Positions 5,435 to 13,640 of a DNA stretch of 16,397 bases are shown here, in pieces (the first letter of the stretch is position 1; every line of letters starts with the position of its first letter). Below the pieces are notes generated by a model. It did not search any database and was not told the origin of the DNA. It saw only the letters and a program-made list of their open reading frames with translations. The stretch is from Halorhodospira sp. (GTDB taxonomy: Bacteria > Pseudomonadota > Gammaproteobacteria > Nitrococcales > Halorhodospiraceae): positions 1-16,397 of the forward strand of contig SKJZ01000061.1 of the NCBI GenBank assembly GCA_007121755.1, given 5' to 3'. The position numbers were made by a program, and so were the translations under genes.

Positions 5435-7541
5435 AATGAAATTCCATGTCCAGGCTGTAGATAACGCCACCAAACCGCTCGACGGCATCAAGCGGAAATT
5501 CGACGAGCTACTCGGAGGATCGAAGCGCGCGGATAGCGGTTTAGGTCAATTTGCCCGGTCTATCGGCCCGGCGGGAAAGCTGGTCATGGGTGCGGGTGCT
5601 GCTGCGGGGGCGTTGGCTTTATTATACGCGGGGATGAAGCGCGTAGCGGACGCCTCCGCAACAATGGCCGATGCTATCGACAAGGGCGCGGCAAGAGCGT
5701 TAATGAGTGTCAGGGAATACCAGGAGCTTGATTTTGTGTTCCAGCGGGCGGGAACATCTATTCAGGCCATGCGGCGCGGAATGCGGGAATTTCAGGAGTT
5801 GCAAGCGCGGGCAATGCAAGGGAATTCAACAGCGTTAAGTTCATTCGCGTCATTGGGCGAACAGTTCAATCGCAACAACATTGCTCAACGATCACAGAAT
5901 GAATTATGGCGGGAATCTCTCAGAGCGGTAGCAGCAATAGAAAATCCCATACTCAGAGCAGCAAAGGCGAAAGAGATTTTCGGGAATTCGTATCAGGAAT
6001 TATTGCCGTTACTTTCCCGTGGAACTGAGGGCGTAGACGATGCTTTTCAGGCTACTGAAAGATATGCTGTTGTATTATCAGATAGAGCTACAAAGGCGCT
6101 CACTGAGTACAAAGACGCACAGGCCGCCGCCCGGAAATCGAAAGAGGTTTTAAGGGGGGAGATTGCGGCGCAGTTTGTCCCCGCTCTCACGCGGATAGCT
6201 GACGCAGCTACGAGGGCACGGTCGGCAATCGCCCGGCTGTTTGCAGAAGTGGAATTTGAGAGCCCCCTTGCAAAACTTGAGGAGCAGATAAAACACTACG
6301 AAACGGCAATCGAAAATTTAGAAAAACAAGAAAGTAATATTCCGCAGTTTACACAGTACCGCGAACAAATGTTAAAAAATTATCGCGAAACGTTAGATAA
6401 TTTACGCGAAGAATTGAAAAAACACCGGGCAAAAATAGCCGAAGAAGATGAGGATTCCGATATCGCCGAACCAGATCCGGCGGAAGTGAAACGGATTGAG
6501 AACGCAATCCTTAACGCTACGCGGCGTTTAGAGGACGCGCGGAATGCTGCTATACAGGACGCGAGAGAGCGCGCACTCACACAGCTACGCACAGCGCACG
6601 AAAGACGGTTAAAAGAGGTGGAGGGAATTGAACAGGCGGAAACTGCACTCCGGCAGGAATATACTATAGCCCGCGAACAGATTATTGTTCATTACGAAGA
6701 ACAGGCGCAACGGGAACGTAATGCGGAAATGATGCGAATAGCTCAGGAAGAAGCACGAAGGAAAGAACAATTCGACCGCGCTCAGACACAGGTGGACCGG
6801 CTGCATAGAGAGATAGATTTTCAGGAAGAGTTGATGCAAATCTCCGATGAAAACGAACGCCGGAACGCTCAGGAGCTTTTCTATTTAGACGAGAAATATC
6901 GCACAATGCGCGAACGTTACGGGGAGCACCTGGAACAGATTGCAGAAATCGAAGAGCGGGAACGGCTCGGGGTAATTGAGGCGCAGGCACAGCGGGCGCA
7001 GGCATTACAGGAGATGTTGATAGAGCAGGAAAAACGGGCGCAACAAATCAGGTTAAACAATACCAAAGCGAATTTACAGGCAATCGCAGGAGAGATTAAA
7101 GGGTTCGCGAAACTGTACAGGAGTATTGCACTCGCAGAAACAATCATCTCCGTTTTTAAAACAGGCCAGAAAGTTTTCGAGGGTTGGGCGGAAGTGCCGT
7201 ATGTGGGGAAATTTATCGGTCTTGCAGAAATGGCTACGGCAATCGGTGCGGGTATGGTGAATGTCAGGGCTATCCGGAAACAACGACTTGCATCCGGAGG
7301 AGTGGTCAGGGTTGGAGAACAAGGGCCGGAAGATATGTACATGTCTGCAATGGGACAGGCTCGGGTAATTAACCGGTACGAAACGCAGCGCAACGAAAAC
7401 AACCAGACAAATTTAACTCTCAATTTTCAGAGCGCGCACGGTGACACTGTGAGAGAATTTGAGTACGCTATCCGGGACCATAGAGCGGATAAAGTAATGG
7501 ATCTCGTACACGGGGAAATTATGAAGAGGAGTAGAAATTGA
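5424..7541 (+). CDS. Tape measure protein
   Basis: The longest gene (705 residues), which sets tail length and passes through the tail tube. GTG start at 5424, with GAGG at 5411-5414 at a suitable distance; ATG 5436 lacks a well-placed site. The order of features is typical: N-terminal 'VDNATKPLDGIKRKFDEL', a hydrophobic segment at about 52-71 (KLVMGAGAAAGALALLYAG), then the 'ALMSVREYQELDFVFQRAG' region and 'LPLLSRGTEGVDDAF' found in many tape measure proteins. A long charged coiled coil spans about 275-550, rich in Glu, Arg and Gln. A second hydrophobic part follows (SIALAETIISVF, then 'FIGLAEMATAIGAGMVNV'), then 'LASGGVV' and a beta C-terminus. At about 705 residues and 1.5 angstrom per residue, the tail would be near 100 nm, by the usual rule. 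Confidence 0.9.
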   Translation: MPNKMKFHVQAVDNATKPLDGIKRKFDELLGGSKRADSGLGQFARSIGPAGKLVMGAGAAAGALALLYAGMKRVADASATMADAIDKGAARALMSVREYQELDFVFQRAGTSIQAMRRGMREFQELQARAMQGNSTALSSFASLGEQFNRNNIAQRSQNELWRESLRAVAAIENPILRAAKAKEIFGNSYQELLPLLSRGTEGVDDAFQATERYAVVLSDRATKALTEYKDAQAAARKSKEVLRGEIAAQFVPALTRIADAATRARSAIARLFAEVEFESPLAKLEEQIKHYETAIENLEKQESNIPQFTQYREQMLKNYRETLDNLREELKKHRAKIAEEDEDSDIAEPDPAEVKRIENAILNATRRLEDARNAAIQDARERALTQLRTAHERRLKEVEGIEQAETALRQEYTIAREQIIVHYEEQAQRERNAEMMRIAQEEARRKEQFDRAQTQVDRLHREIDFQEELMQISDENERRNAQELFYLDEKYRTMRERYGEHLEQIAEIEERERLGVIEAQAQRAQALQEMLIEQEKRAQQIRLNNTKANLQAIAGEIKGFAKLYRSIALAETIISVFKTGQKVFEGWAEVPYVGKFIGLAEMATAIGAGMVNVRAIRKQRLASGGVVRVGEQGPEDMYMSAMGQARVINRYETQRNENNQTNLTLNFQSAHGDTVREFEYAIRDHRADKVMDLVHGEIMKRSRN

Positions 7542-8347
7542 GTAAAACTCTGATCATAACTCACGGCGAAACATCTATTACAGTTAAGAGGCCGTCGTTT
7601 CCATATGTTATAAAAATCATAAACGGTATACGGTACGTATTAACCAGGGCCGGAAAATTACGCGCGTTTGATCATGAGTCATCTTACAGGATTTTGGATG
7701 TTGACGATTGGTATTTGAAAGCGGATCAACAGGACGATTTCGAGGACATTGTCAAAGTCGGGAATGTTATCACGCTGACATTAGGCGCGGGATCGGGGTT
7801 TTATCCCCACGGGCCGGATTACGGTGATGAGGGGGAGTATCAGTTTACGGTACGCTCGGTTATACCCTCGGGGATGTTATACAGTCCGTACAAACATTTT
7901 CGGAACCGTGTTGAACTGGTTTGTAAATCGTTAGGATCTCCGGCGATTCTCCCGAAAAAATCACAGGGCTCTTTAGAAATCGGAAATATTGACGGTCTAA
8001 AAAACCCACAATTTGAAATAAATTATTCCCGATTCGAGGATCGGGCAGCAAGAACAGATAATTCCGGCACAGTGGACACGGTGCATACCGAGAATGTCGG
8101 GCACTCCTCCGCGCTAAAAATAAATCTGAATACGGCGAATGCCTCCCGGTTGTGTCCTGAACTTGTAAATGAGATTCGAGGGAGTGCGTTTTATGTGCGC
8201 GTACCTCAGGCGTATAATCTGTTCGGGCGCGGAGTCGTGAACCCGGCGGGGGAGTATTTAGTGAGAGCGGATCTTTCAGAGGTGGAATTTCGGCACTTAG
8301 GTTTTAATCGGTGGGAAACAGATTTAACGGTACATTATGAGCACTGA
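7538..8347 (+). CDS. Distal tail protein candidate
   Basis: A 269-residue protein starting at TTG 7538, overlapping the tape measure stop (TTGA), with AGAGGA at 7525-7530 seven bases before the start. The gene directly after the tape measure usually encodes the distal tail (Dit) protein that joins the tube to the tip. The sequence is beta-rich with 'DHESSYRILDVDDWYL', 'VGNVITLTLGAGSGFYPHG' and a C-terminal half 'FYVRVPQAYNLFGRGVVNP' followed by 'WETDLTVHYEH'. This fits two beta domains (N-terminal ring, C-terminal galectin-like), but no signature motif is seen. The role is inferred mostly from position. Confidence 0.55.
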   Translation: MSKTLIITHGETSITVKRPSFPYVIKIINGIRYVLTRAGKLRAFDHESSYRILDVDDWYLKADQQDDFEDIVKVGNVITLTLGAGSGFYPHGPDYGDEGEYQFTVRSVIPSGMLYSPYKHFRNRVELVCKSLGSPAILPKKSQGSLEIGNIDGLKNPQFEINYSRFEDRAARTDNSGTVDTVHTENVGHSSALKINLNTANASRLCPELVNEIRGSAFYVRVPQAYNLFGRGVVNPAGEYLVRADLSEVEFRHLGFNRWETDLTVHYEH

Positions 8348-10175
8348 ATATTTAATATGGGCAATATCGATTTATACAGGTGCGGAACTCCTTGGGGATC
8401 ACGCGGCATACGGTATTTACTCCGTAGATGATAAAGCGGTCCTGCGGCACGCAGACGCTTCTCTGAGCGGTTTTAATTCCGATATGATTACAGATATCAG
8501 TTCTATTGTTCACGGGTTGGATTTACGTTCGGGCGGCGGTATCAGTGAATCGGGCGGGGTTAGGATTGTATACAGTAATGCAGGCGGTTTGTACCAAAAA
8601 TTGATAGATCTTGATATCTCCCTCCACGGCGCGACGGTTAAAATTGTTGAACATGACATTACAGAGGCTACGCAGGAACAAATACATGAGGGCACTATCG
8701 AGGATGTTTCATGGAATGATATACAGATCCAGATAAACAGTAATGTAACCTTCCGGGATAAACGCCGCGTAGATATCGCGGCGCCAGGGATACCCGTTAC
8801 ATTCGGCGAATCAGATCCTGAAAACGGCAGATTTTTTAAATTACTCAGGACAAGCGACATTGAAAAGGTTTACAAGGTCGAGGATATAGCGCAATTTGAG
8901 GGAGAGTATTATCCTCCGAAAATGAGCTTGTTTCCGGTATGGATCGAGGACGTAGAAAATAATAATTCCTACGTGGTGAGAATTGGGGCGCTTGATGCTT
9001 TAGCATACGACGGCAAAAGAGAAGCGCTTGAGGGTATGTTTTTAAAAATCGTAGAAAGCGTATCCGAAAATGTCGGGCTATACAGAAAAATCATTAATAC
9101 GGGCGGAGCATCATTAACCGGGGACGAAAAAGCAATTCGCTTTTACTTGCGTGATTTTTTGCCGAGGGATTTAGAAGGTAATGAAACCGGTACGGCGGAG
9201 GAACAGGCATGGGTGGAAGTAGTGGAGATTGATAGAACGTATACGGGTGAAGTTGCGGAATGTGACGGATTTTATATTGACGAAGTTAAGCAAGACGCGG
9301 ACGCAGATGTTTATGTAAAATCAGAAAATGAAATAATACGTATCCCTCCTTACGGCGTTAATATCGACGTAGTAAAAAACAATCAACTAAATATTGATCC
9401 TTTGCACATAAAAGACGGCCCGGCTAATTTAGTGAGTCAGTTCGTAATACCTGTACAGAGTATTTCCCGTTTCGATACTGATGATTTAGAGCCGTTTTCA
9501 GAGCAGACAAAAAGGGACACGGGCATATACGGCGATGTTGATATAATACACAGCCACACATTTACAAATCCAGAACATGCTATCGATAAGAAACACGATA
9601 CGTACTGCGAGTGGAATTTAGACGTAGAACAAACCGCGTCAGCCGATTTTTATACGAAAGCTCTAAAAATTGTATTACCTGAACCGCCGCCCGGACTGCA
9701 TTTCACAAAAACCTATCTCGGTGTAAAAATGTGGAGCCGCTGCGATTTGAGAGCTAATTTGTTATGGGGTGAGGACAATTTAGAAATAAAAAGGTGCGGG
9801 TACATCAACAGAGTAAAAGACATCCTGGTTGGTAGAGGTTTTAGAGAAATTGAAGCGGGGGGCGCTATTGTGGATAACCTCCCGGATTTTTATTACTTTC
9901 CTAAGATTGACACAGCGAACAGAAATTTTTATAGAACAGAGGAAAAAGCAGGGGAACCGAACGACTTTAATCTCATATCAGGCTATTACAATTTTGAGTT
10001 GTCAGATAATAAAGAGGATTATTTAAATATAGAGGAAGTCGCCCTGATGCTCGGCCGGTTTATACCCGTGGGCGGAGGAGGAGAACCAAATCGTAACGAC
10101 GATTTAACGAAAATTTATCAGGTCGCAGTGATATTCGAGGCATCAGGAATCGCGGAGGCGGAGATCTATGTTTAA
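8337..10175 (+). CDS. Tail hub/tip protein, large
   Basis: A 612-residue structural protein overlapping the previous gene by 11 bp and the next by 8 bp. The N-terminal third contains 'IVEHDITEATQEQIHEGTI' and 'DVSWNDIQIQINSN', a pattern of strands like baseplate hub (gp27-like) domains. It then has acidic beta-rich segments ('GYINRVKDILVGRGF', 'YQVAVIFEASGIAEAEIYV') suggesting repeated beta-sandwich modules, possibly carbohydrate binding in the last 150 residues. No transmembrane segment or protease motif is visible. Together with the next gene it probably builds the tail tip that docks on the host. The exact family is not recognised. Confidence 0.55.
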   Translation: MSTEYLIWAISIYTGAELLGDHAAYGIYSVDDKAVLRHADASLSGFNSDMITDISSIVHGLDLRSGGGISESGGVRIVYSNAGGLYQKLIDLDISLHGATVKIVEHDITEATQEQIHEGTIEDVSWNDIQIQINSNVTFRDKRRVDIAAPGIPVTFGESDPENGRFFKLLRTSDIEKVYKVEDIAQFEGEYYPPKMSLFPVWIEDVENNNSYVVRIGALDALAYDGKREALEGMFLKIVESVSENVGLYRKIINTGGASLTGDEKAIRFYLRDFLPRDLEGNETGTAEEQAWVEVVEIDRTYTGEVAECDGFYIDEVKQDADADVYVKSENEIIRIPPYGVNIDVVKNNQLNIDPLHIKDGPANLVSQFVIPVQSISRFDTDDLEPFSEQTKRDTGIYGDVDIIHSHTFTNPEHAIDKKHDTYCEWNLDVEQTASADFYTKALKIVLPEPPPGLHFTKTYLGVKMWSRCDLRANLLWGEDNLEIKRCGYINRVKDILVGRGFREIEAGGAIVDNLPDFYYFPKIDTANRNFYRTEEKAGEPNDFNLISGYYNFELSDNKEDYLNIEEVALMLGRFIPVGGGGEPNRNDDLTKIYQVAVIFEASGIAEAEIYV

Positions 10176-11388
10176 GGGCCGCGTATTTAACGATACCTGG
10201 GAGGACCGCAAAACCGCAACGGATTTAATTAATAATCCGATTGATGTTATAGAACATTTAAAACGGTTGGAAAATTACGATGATCCGACAGTTTCGGCAG
10301 GGCGCGAGTATACCGCACTGGCCAAAATAAACACGGATAGTTTCGATAGCGCGGACTTAAATCTTATACGCGGAATGAAAATAGCTCGGCAAATTATCGA
10401 TAATGAGGCACGGACTGATGATACAGTAGCGGAAATATGCAGACAATTTTTCCTCCTGAATTATATCGACAACGAGGGCCGGGAATGCCTGAAACCGTTA
10501 ATAGGATTATTTGAACCTGATACCGTTATCAATTTCGAAGGTATCGAGGGCAATTTCAGAGAGATAGAGGAGCCGGATGATGCGTACAATTCGGGATCGA
10601 TTTTTTACGCATACGATAACGGAACTACGAGGTATTTAAAAGAGTTGAAAATCACAGACGTAAATAAACCCGAATGGTCCGCTGAATACTCCAGCGGGTT
10701 TGAATCGGTGGAGGACGCACAGGAGATATGGGAGATCGGCCGTAAAAATTATGCAGAATACGGCCAAAAATTTAACCCGCTTCCGGACACTCAAAATAAA
10801 CTCCGTTATGTGTACAGGTATCAGGATGCGCTTTTACTCTTTAAGTGGCGGTTGCAATGGAGCGCTCTGAGGCGTACAGGTTTTACTCTGAGTTATGTAA
10901 AAGGCAAAAGGTTCGGGCCGGGTGATCGGGTTTATATAAAAAGTAAACATCTTGGAGATAATCCTATTGAGTGCTTGATCTACAGGGTAACGAAAAATAA
11001 AAAAGATAATGTGTGTGAGTTTAGTGTTGCGATACTACCCGTACCGATATACCATTACTGGACATTTACAAACCTGAACACTCAAGAAACACTCACAGCT
11101 ACGGGTAAAATTTTATTTACTCAAGCGCTTCCTTTTGCGGGCACTTGGGAGGTGAAACTAACCGTCATAGATGGTTTAGACGTTTCGGAGCGAACCGCAT
11201 TAATATATGTAAACGATGTTTTAGAGGCTGTATCCTGGGAGTGGGATATGGATGATAGTACAGAACTTGAAGGACCGGAGGTAGAACATGAGTACGCAGA
11301 AGCGGGTTTTTACGATCCTGTATTGTTAGTAACAGCATCCGACGGATCAACGGAGGATTACACTGAAACAGTCGAGGTGGAGGAATGA
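10168..11388 (+). CDS. Tail tip protein with two C-terminal PKD/Ig-like domains
   Basis: A 406-residue protein. The N-terminus 'NNPIDVIEHLKRLENYDDPT' followed by 'ALAKINTDSFDSADLNLIRG' resembles the hub domain that siphophage tip proteins use after the distal tail protein. 'DALLLFKWRLQWSALRRTGF' and 'FGPGDRVYIKSKHLG' follow in the middle. The last ~110 residues are two beta domains in tandem: about 295-348 ('AGTWEVKLTVIDGLDVSERT') and about 349-406 ('WEWDMDDSTELEG', 'HEYAEAGFYDPVLLV'), the latter a clear PKD pattern (W-x-W-D, then Y-x-x-x-G-x-Y). PKD domains on virions often bind surface glycans weakly. It overlaps its neighbours by 8 and 4 bp. Confidence 0.6.
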   Translation: MFKGRVFNDTWEDRKTATDLINNPIDVIEHLKRLENYDDPTVSAGREYTALAKINTDSFDSADLNLIRGMKIARQIIDNEARTDDTVAEICRQFFLLNYIDNEGRECLKPLIGLFEPDTVINFEGIEGNFREIEEPDDAYNSGSIFYAYDNGTTRYLKELKITDVNKPEWSAEYSSGFESVEDAQEIWEIGRKNYAEYGQKFNPLPDTQNKLRYVYRYQDALLLFKWRLQWSALRRTGFTLSYVKGKRFGPGDRVYIKSKHLGDNPIECLIYRVTKNKKDNVCEFSVAILPVPIYHYWTFTNLNTQETLTATGKILFTQALPFAGTWEVKLTVIDGLDVSERTALIYVNDVLEAVSWEWDMDDSTELEGPEVEHEYAEAGFYDPVLLVTASDGSTEDYTETVEVEE

Positions 11389-12401
11389 TAAGTAAAAAGT
11401 TACAGAGCGTTTTTTATATGAATTTTAATGAGCCTGTAGTAGGTTCTCTCGTTGTAGGCGAGTATCTATACGTTTTAGGATCTACGCTTTATAAATGCAA
11501 ACTGGACGGAGATGAGATTGAAGAGTCTGTAACGTTAGCGACTATAGAAAACCCGAGTTCTATAGCTACCGACGGAACTTTTTTATATATCGTAGTGACA
11601 AGAGAGGGACTTACCACAGGTACACGTATTGCAGTTGTAAGAATATCAGATTTCACCTTACGCCTTATTTCTGCGGACATTTCTACCAGTACCCGATATA
11701 TCGGCCGTATGTCCTGCGATTCGTTAGGTTTTTTACATACAGTATTCAGACCGGATGATAGTACTAATTCGCGGTGGCGCATATACAACTATGACTCTGA
11801 TCTTAATACGATTGTTATGACAAAAGAAATTAATCCAGGTAACTCTTTACGCGAACTACACGCAAAAAGCAATTTAATTTATATGGCGGGAACAACTACG
11901 GTGAGAACGTCGGTTTATTCATGGGACGGGGTAAACGAAACTTTAGTAAGTACCTTCCCGTTAACTACAGGGCGTTTGGTTTTGCACGATAGTAAAATAA
12001 TATCTATGAACGTAGCTGCGTCCCCAAACATTCGATACCTGCACGCGTTTAGCTTAAACGAAGACAACGAGTTGATTCAGGAGCATACTAATGATGTAGG
12101 TATGAATGGACAAAGGGTTTTTGGGATAGTATCAGGCGGACAATATTTATATATTCACGGAGATACGCTTTCTAATCTATACGTAGTGACATACGAAAAT
12201 ACCGAATTTAATATACTGGACGTGATCGCGTTGCCAGAAACTTTTATCGCGGATTATGACTATCCTAACACGTTGTTTTTTGCAAATAATCGTTTGTATA
12301 TAGTAAACGGTGATTATATTAGGGTTTTTAGATGGAAAGCACACGCAGAGTTCACGTATGAAAAAACAGGTTCTCGGACATATAAATTTACAGCACTTTA
12401 A
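11385..12401 (+). CDS. Putative tail tip/receptor-binding protein, beta-propeller-like
   Basis: A 338-residue protein starting as ATGA overlap with the PKD-bearing gene. It has recurrent short motifs of the form 'xxLYVLGSTLYKCKLDG', 'GTFLYIVVTREG', 'SNLIYMAGTTTVRTSVYSWDG', 'GQYLYIHGDTLSNLYVVTY' and 'NNRLYIVNGDYIRVFRWK', each spaced by about 40-55 residues. This is the rhythm of a beta-propeller, with a Leu-Tyr-Ile/Val strand in each blade. Position at the end of the tail genes suggests a receptor-binding or tip accessory protein. The C-terminus (AEFTYEKTGSRTYKFTAL) looks like the first strands of a PKD domain that stops early. No catalytic motif is seen, and the fold is inferred from repeats only. 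Confidence 0.5.
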   Translation: MISKKLQSVFYMNFNEPVVGSLVVGEYLYVLGSTLYKCKLDGDEIEESVTLATIENPSSIATDGTFLYIVVTREGLTTGTRIAVVRISDFTLRLISADISTSTRYIGRMSCDSLGFLHTVFRPDDSTNSRWRIYNYDSDLNTIVMTKEINPGNSLRELHAKSNLIYMAGTTTVRTSVYSWDGVNETLVSTFPLTTGRLVLHDSKIISMNVAASPNIRYLHAFSLNEDNELIQEHTNDVGMNGQRVFGIVSGGQYLYIHGDTLSNLYVVTYENTEFNILDVIALPETFIADYDYPNTLFFANNRLYIVNGDYIRVFRWKAHAEFTYEKTGSRTYKFTAL

Positions 12402-12417
12402 ACAAGGGAGGAGCAGT

Positions 12418-12810
12418 ATGAAACTTTTCTTAACTTTCATCTTACTTTTTGCAGTTTCTATTTTTGCTGACGTGGACAGGGGTTTGATTGGGAATATCGT
12501 TTATGGTCTTCTGGAGGAGATACCGATTCTTGGGAGGTTCGCTCTCAGTGTATACGGGATAATTCTTACAGGGATTATACTCGTATTGACTGTTCTGCTA
12601 CGGAAAATACTCGATGTTCTTCCTGTGACCTGGCATGAACATGGAGTGAATCTGTTTTGGCAGATAGCGGCTTTCCTTTTTGGGGATGAAGTGCTTACCC
12701 GGAATGCTCGTTTAGATCCCGAGTGTCCTCATGCTGCGGCTGAGGCTTTGAGGAAAAGAGTGATAGATAAGTCACCGATTTTGCAGACAAAGGTTCCGTG
12801 GGGGAAGTGA
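12418..12810 (+). CDS. Small membrane protein, possible holin
   Basis: A 130-residue protein. ATG 12418 is preceded by an excellent ribosome binding site (GGGAGGAG at 12406-12413). The frame is open further upstream to 12310, but that part overlaps the previous gene, so the longer version is rejected. An N-terminal hydrophobic stretch (residues 2-17, LFLTFILLFAVSIFAD) looks like a signal peptide or membrane anchor. A second span lies at about 42-62 (SVYGIILTGIILVLTVLL), followed by an amphipathic and basic C-terminus. It is directly before the endolysin gene, the common holin position. No holin family motif is recognised. Codon use is CTN-rich, unlike the tail genes, so this lysis block may have a different origin. 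Confidence 0.5.
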   Translation: MKLFLTFILLFAVSIFADVDRGLIGNIVYGLLEEIPILGRFALSVYGIILTGIILVLTVLLRKILDVLPVTWHEHGVNLFWQIAAFLFGDEVLTRNARLDPECPHAAAEALRKRVIDKSPILQTKVPWGK

Positions 12811-12814
12811 GAAT

Positions 12815-12840
12815 GTTATGCACCTTGTTTTCGGCATAAC
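12815..12840 (+). repeat. 7-bp inverted repeat upstream of the endolysin gene
   Basis: GTTATGC at 12815-12821 and GCATAAC at 12834-12840 are perfect complements around a 12-nt loop, in the 64-nt gap between the membrane protein stop and the endolysin start at 12875. It contains the ATG at 12818 that would give a longer endolysin reading. It may act as an RNA stem that affects translation, but it is short and could be chance. Confidence 0.35.
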
Positions 12841-12874
12841 GGAATCAGGGTGCTTTGCTTGTGAGGAGATAGAT

Positions 12875-13213
12875 ATGAGAGAAACATTGAGACAAAAACA
12901 GAGCAGGTTTGCAAGAATGGTTCCGCTGTTGATTTTGTATGCGTATCAACAAGGGTATGAAGTTACGTTTGGGGATGCTTATAGAGATCCGCGTGCCTTT
13001 GGTGCTATGGGTGTACGTAAGTATGGGAGCGCAAATTCAAACCATAAACAGAGGCTGGCGATAGATTTTAATCTGTTTAAAAACGGCAAATTTTTACAGA
13101 CAACCGCAGCGCACAGGCCCCTTGGTGAGTTTTGGGAATCTATCGGCGGTACGTGGGGCGGTAGATTCAACGACGGAAATCATTACAGTTTAGAGCATAA
13201 CGGGGTGAAGTAA
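12875..13213 (+). CDS. Endolysin, M15 family L-alanyl-D-glutamate/D-Ala-D-Ala-type peptidase
   Basis: Zinc peptidase that cuts peptide stems of peptidoglycan to release phage. The frame also reads from ATG 12818, but ATG 12875 has GAGGAG at 12863-12868 and starts with 'MRETLRQKQSRFARMV', the usual N-terminus of this short (about 110-residue) class, so I chose it. The motifs are clear: 'GDAYRDP' (33-39), 'SNHKQRLAIDFNLF' with zinc ligands H57 and D64, and 'TWGGRFNDGNHYSLEH' with H103. No cell-wall binding domain or signal peptide is present, so a holin is needed for export. It follows the candidate holin by 64 bp. Confidence 0.9.
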   Translation: MRETLRQKQSRFARMVPLLILYAYQQGYEVTFGDAYRDPRAFGAMGVRKYGSANSNHKQRLAIDFNLFKNGKFLQTTAAHRPLGEFWESIGGTWGGRFNDGNHYSLEHNGVK

Positions 13214-13215
13214 CA

Positions 13216-13491
13216 ATGAACATAAAAAGTAAAAATGGTAACGGTGAAGAAAGCCCGTACCCGTGGCGTATAGGCGAGCCGCCTCCACGGTACTTGATTG
13301 ATGGATTTGAGGCAACGAACGAGGTCCACCGGAGAATGATGCTGGTTTTACCAGAACCCGCCCGGAGAAATGCAGCGGATGCATTGATAAACAATCCTGT
13401 TTTTGGTGATAGATTGTTTCATCCGGCTGACATACACGAAACGCAGCGGCGACATGGGTTAATATCCGTAGAAAGTGCAGGGAGATTATGA
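13216..13491 (+). CDS. Hypothetical protein
   Basis: A 91-residue protein starting 2 bp after the endolysin stop and ending in an ATG overlap with the next small gene. It is hydrophilic, with Pro-rich 'GEPPPRYLIDGF' and a helical middle 'EVHRRMMLVLPEPARRNAADALI'. No membrane segment or signal peptide is seen. I do not recognise it. Its tight spacing in the lysis region might suggest a lysis accessory or a small virion protein, but there is no evidence for either. Confidence 0.6.
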   Translation: MNIKSKNGNGEESPYPWRIGEPPPRYLIDGFEATNEVHRRMMLVLPEPARRNAADALINNPVFGDRLFHPADIHETQRRHGLISVESAGRL

Positions 13492-13640
13492 GCTTACCAG
13501 ATCCAATTTACAGGGAAATGTTTGGTTTGACATGGGTTAAAATTGGCGGGCATAATATCGACGGTACTTCTGATATTGTGGACGAACACAGAAGCGATGT
13601 TATTGACGCGCTTAAAATTCTTGAACAGGAGGCTAAATAA
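13488..13640 (+). CDS. Small hypothetical protein, 50 residues
   Basis: ATG 13488 overlaps the previous stop by 4 bp (ATGA) and has GGGAGA at 13480-13485 upstream. The product begins 'MSLPDPIYREMFGLTWVKIG' and ends in a helix with 'VIDALKILEQEAK'. Its last codon TAA overlaps the next ATG (TAATG), giving three tightly coupled genes. The C-terminal coding region also carries the ribosome binding site (AGGAGG at 13627-13632) of the next gene. Function unknown. The coupling supports it as a real gene. Confidence 0.55.
   Translation: MSLPDPIYREMFGLTWVKIGGHNIDGTSDIVDEHRSDVIDALKILEQEAK

Noticed and set aside
6917..7423. A 168-residue minus-strand frame inside the tape measure gene
   Set aside because: Antisense shadow of the tape measure coiled-coil region; Ser/Cys-rich translation without motifs.
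12310..12417. Upstream extension of the membrane protein gene
   Set aside because: It overlaps the end of the tip protein, and ATG 12418 has a near-perfect ribosome binding site and a sensible hydrophobic N-terminus.
12818..12874. Longer endolysin start at ATG 12818
   Set aside because: No good ribosome binding site, the added residues contain two Cys and do not match the M15 endolysin N-terminus, and ATG 12875 has GAGGAG at ideal spacing.
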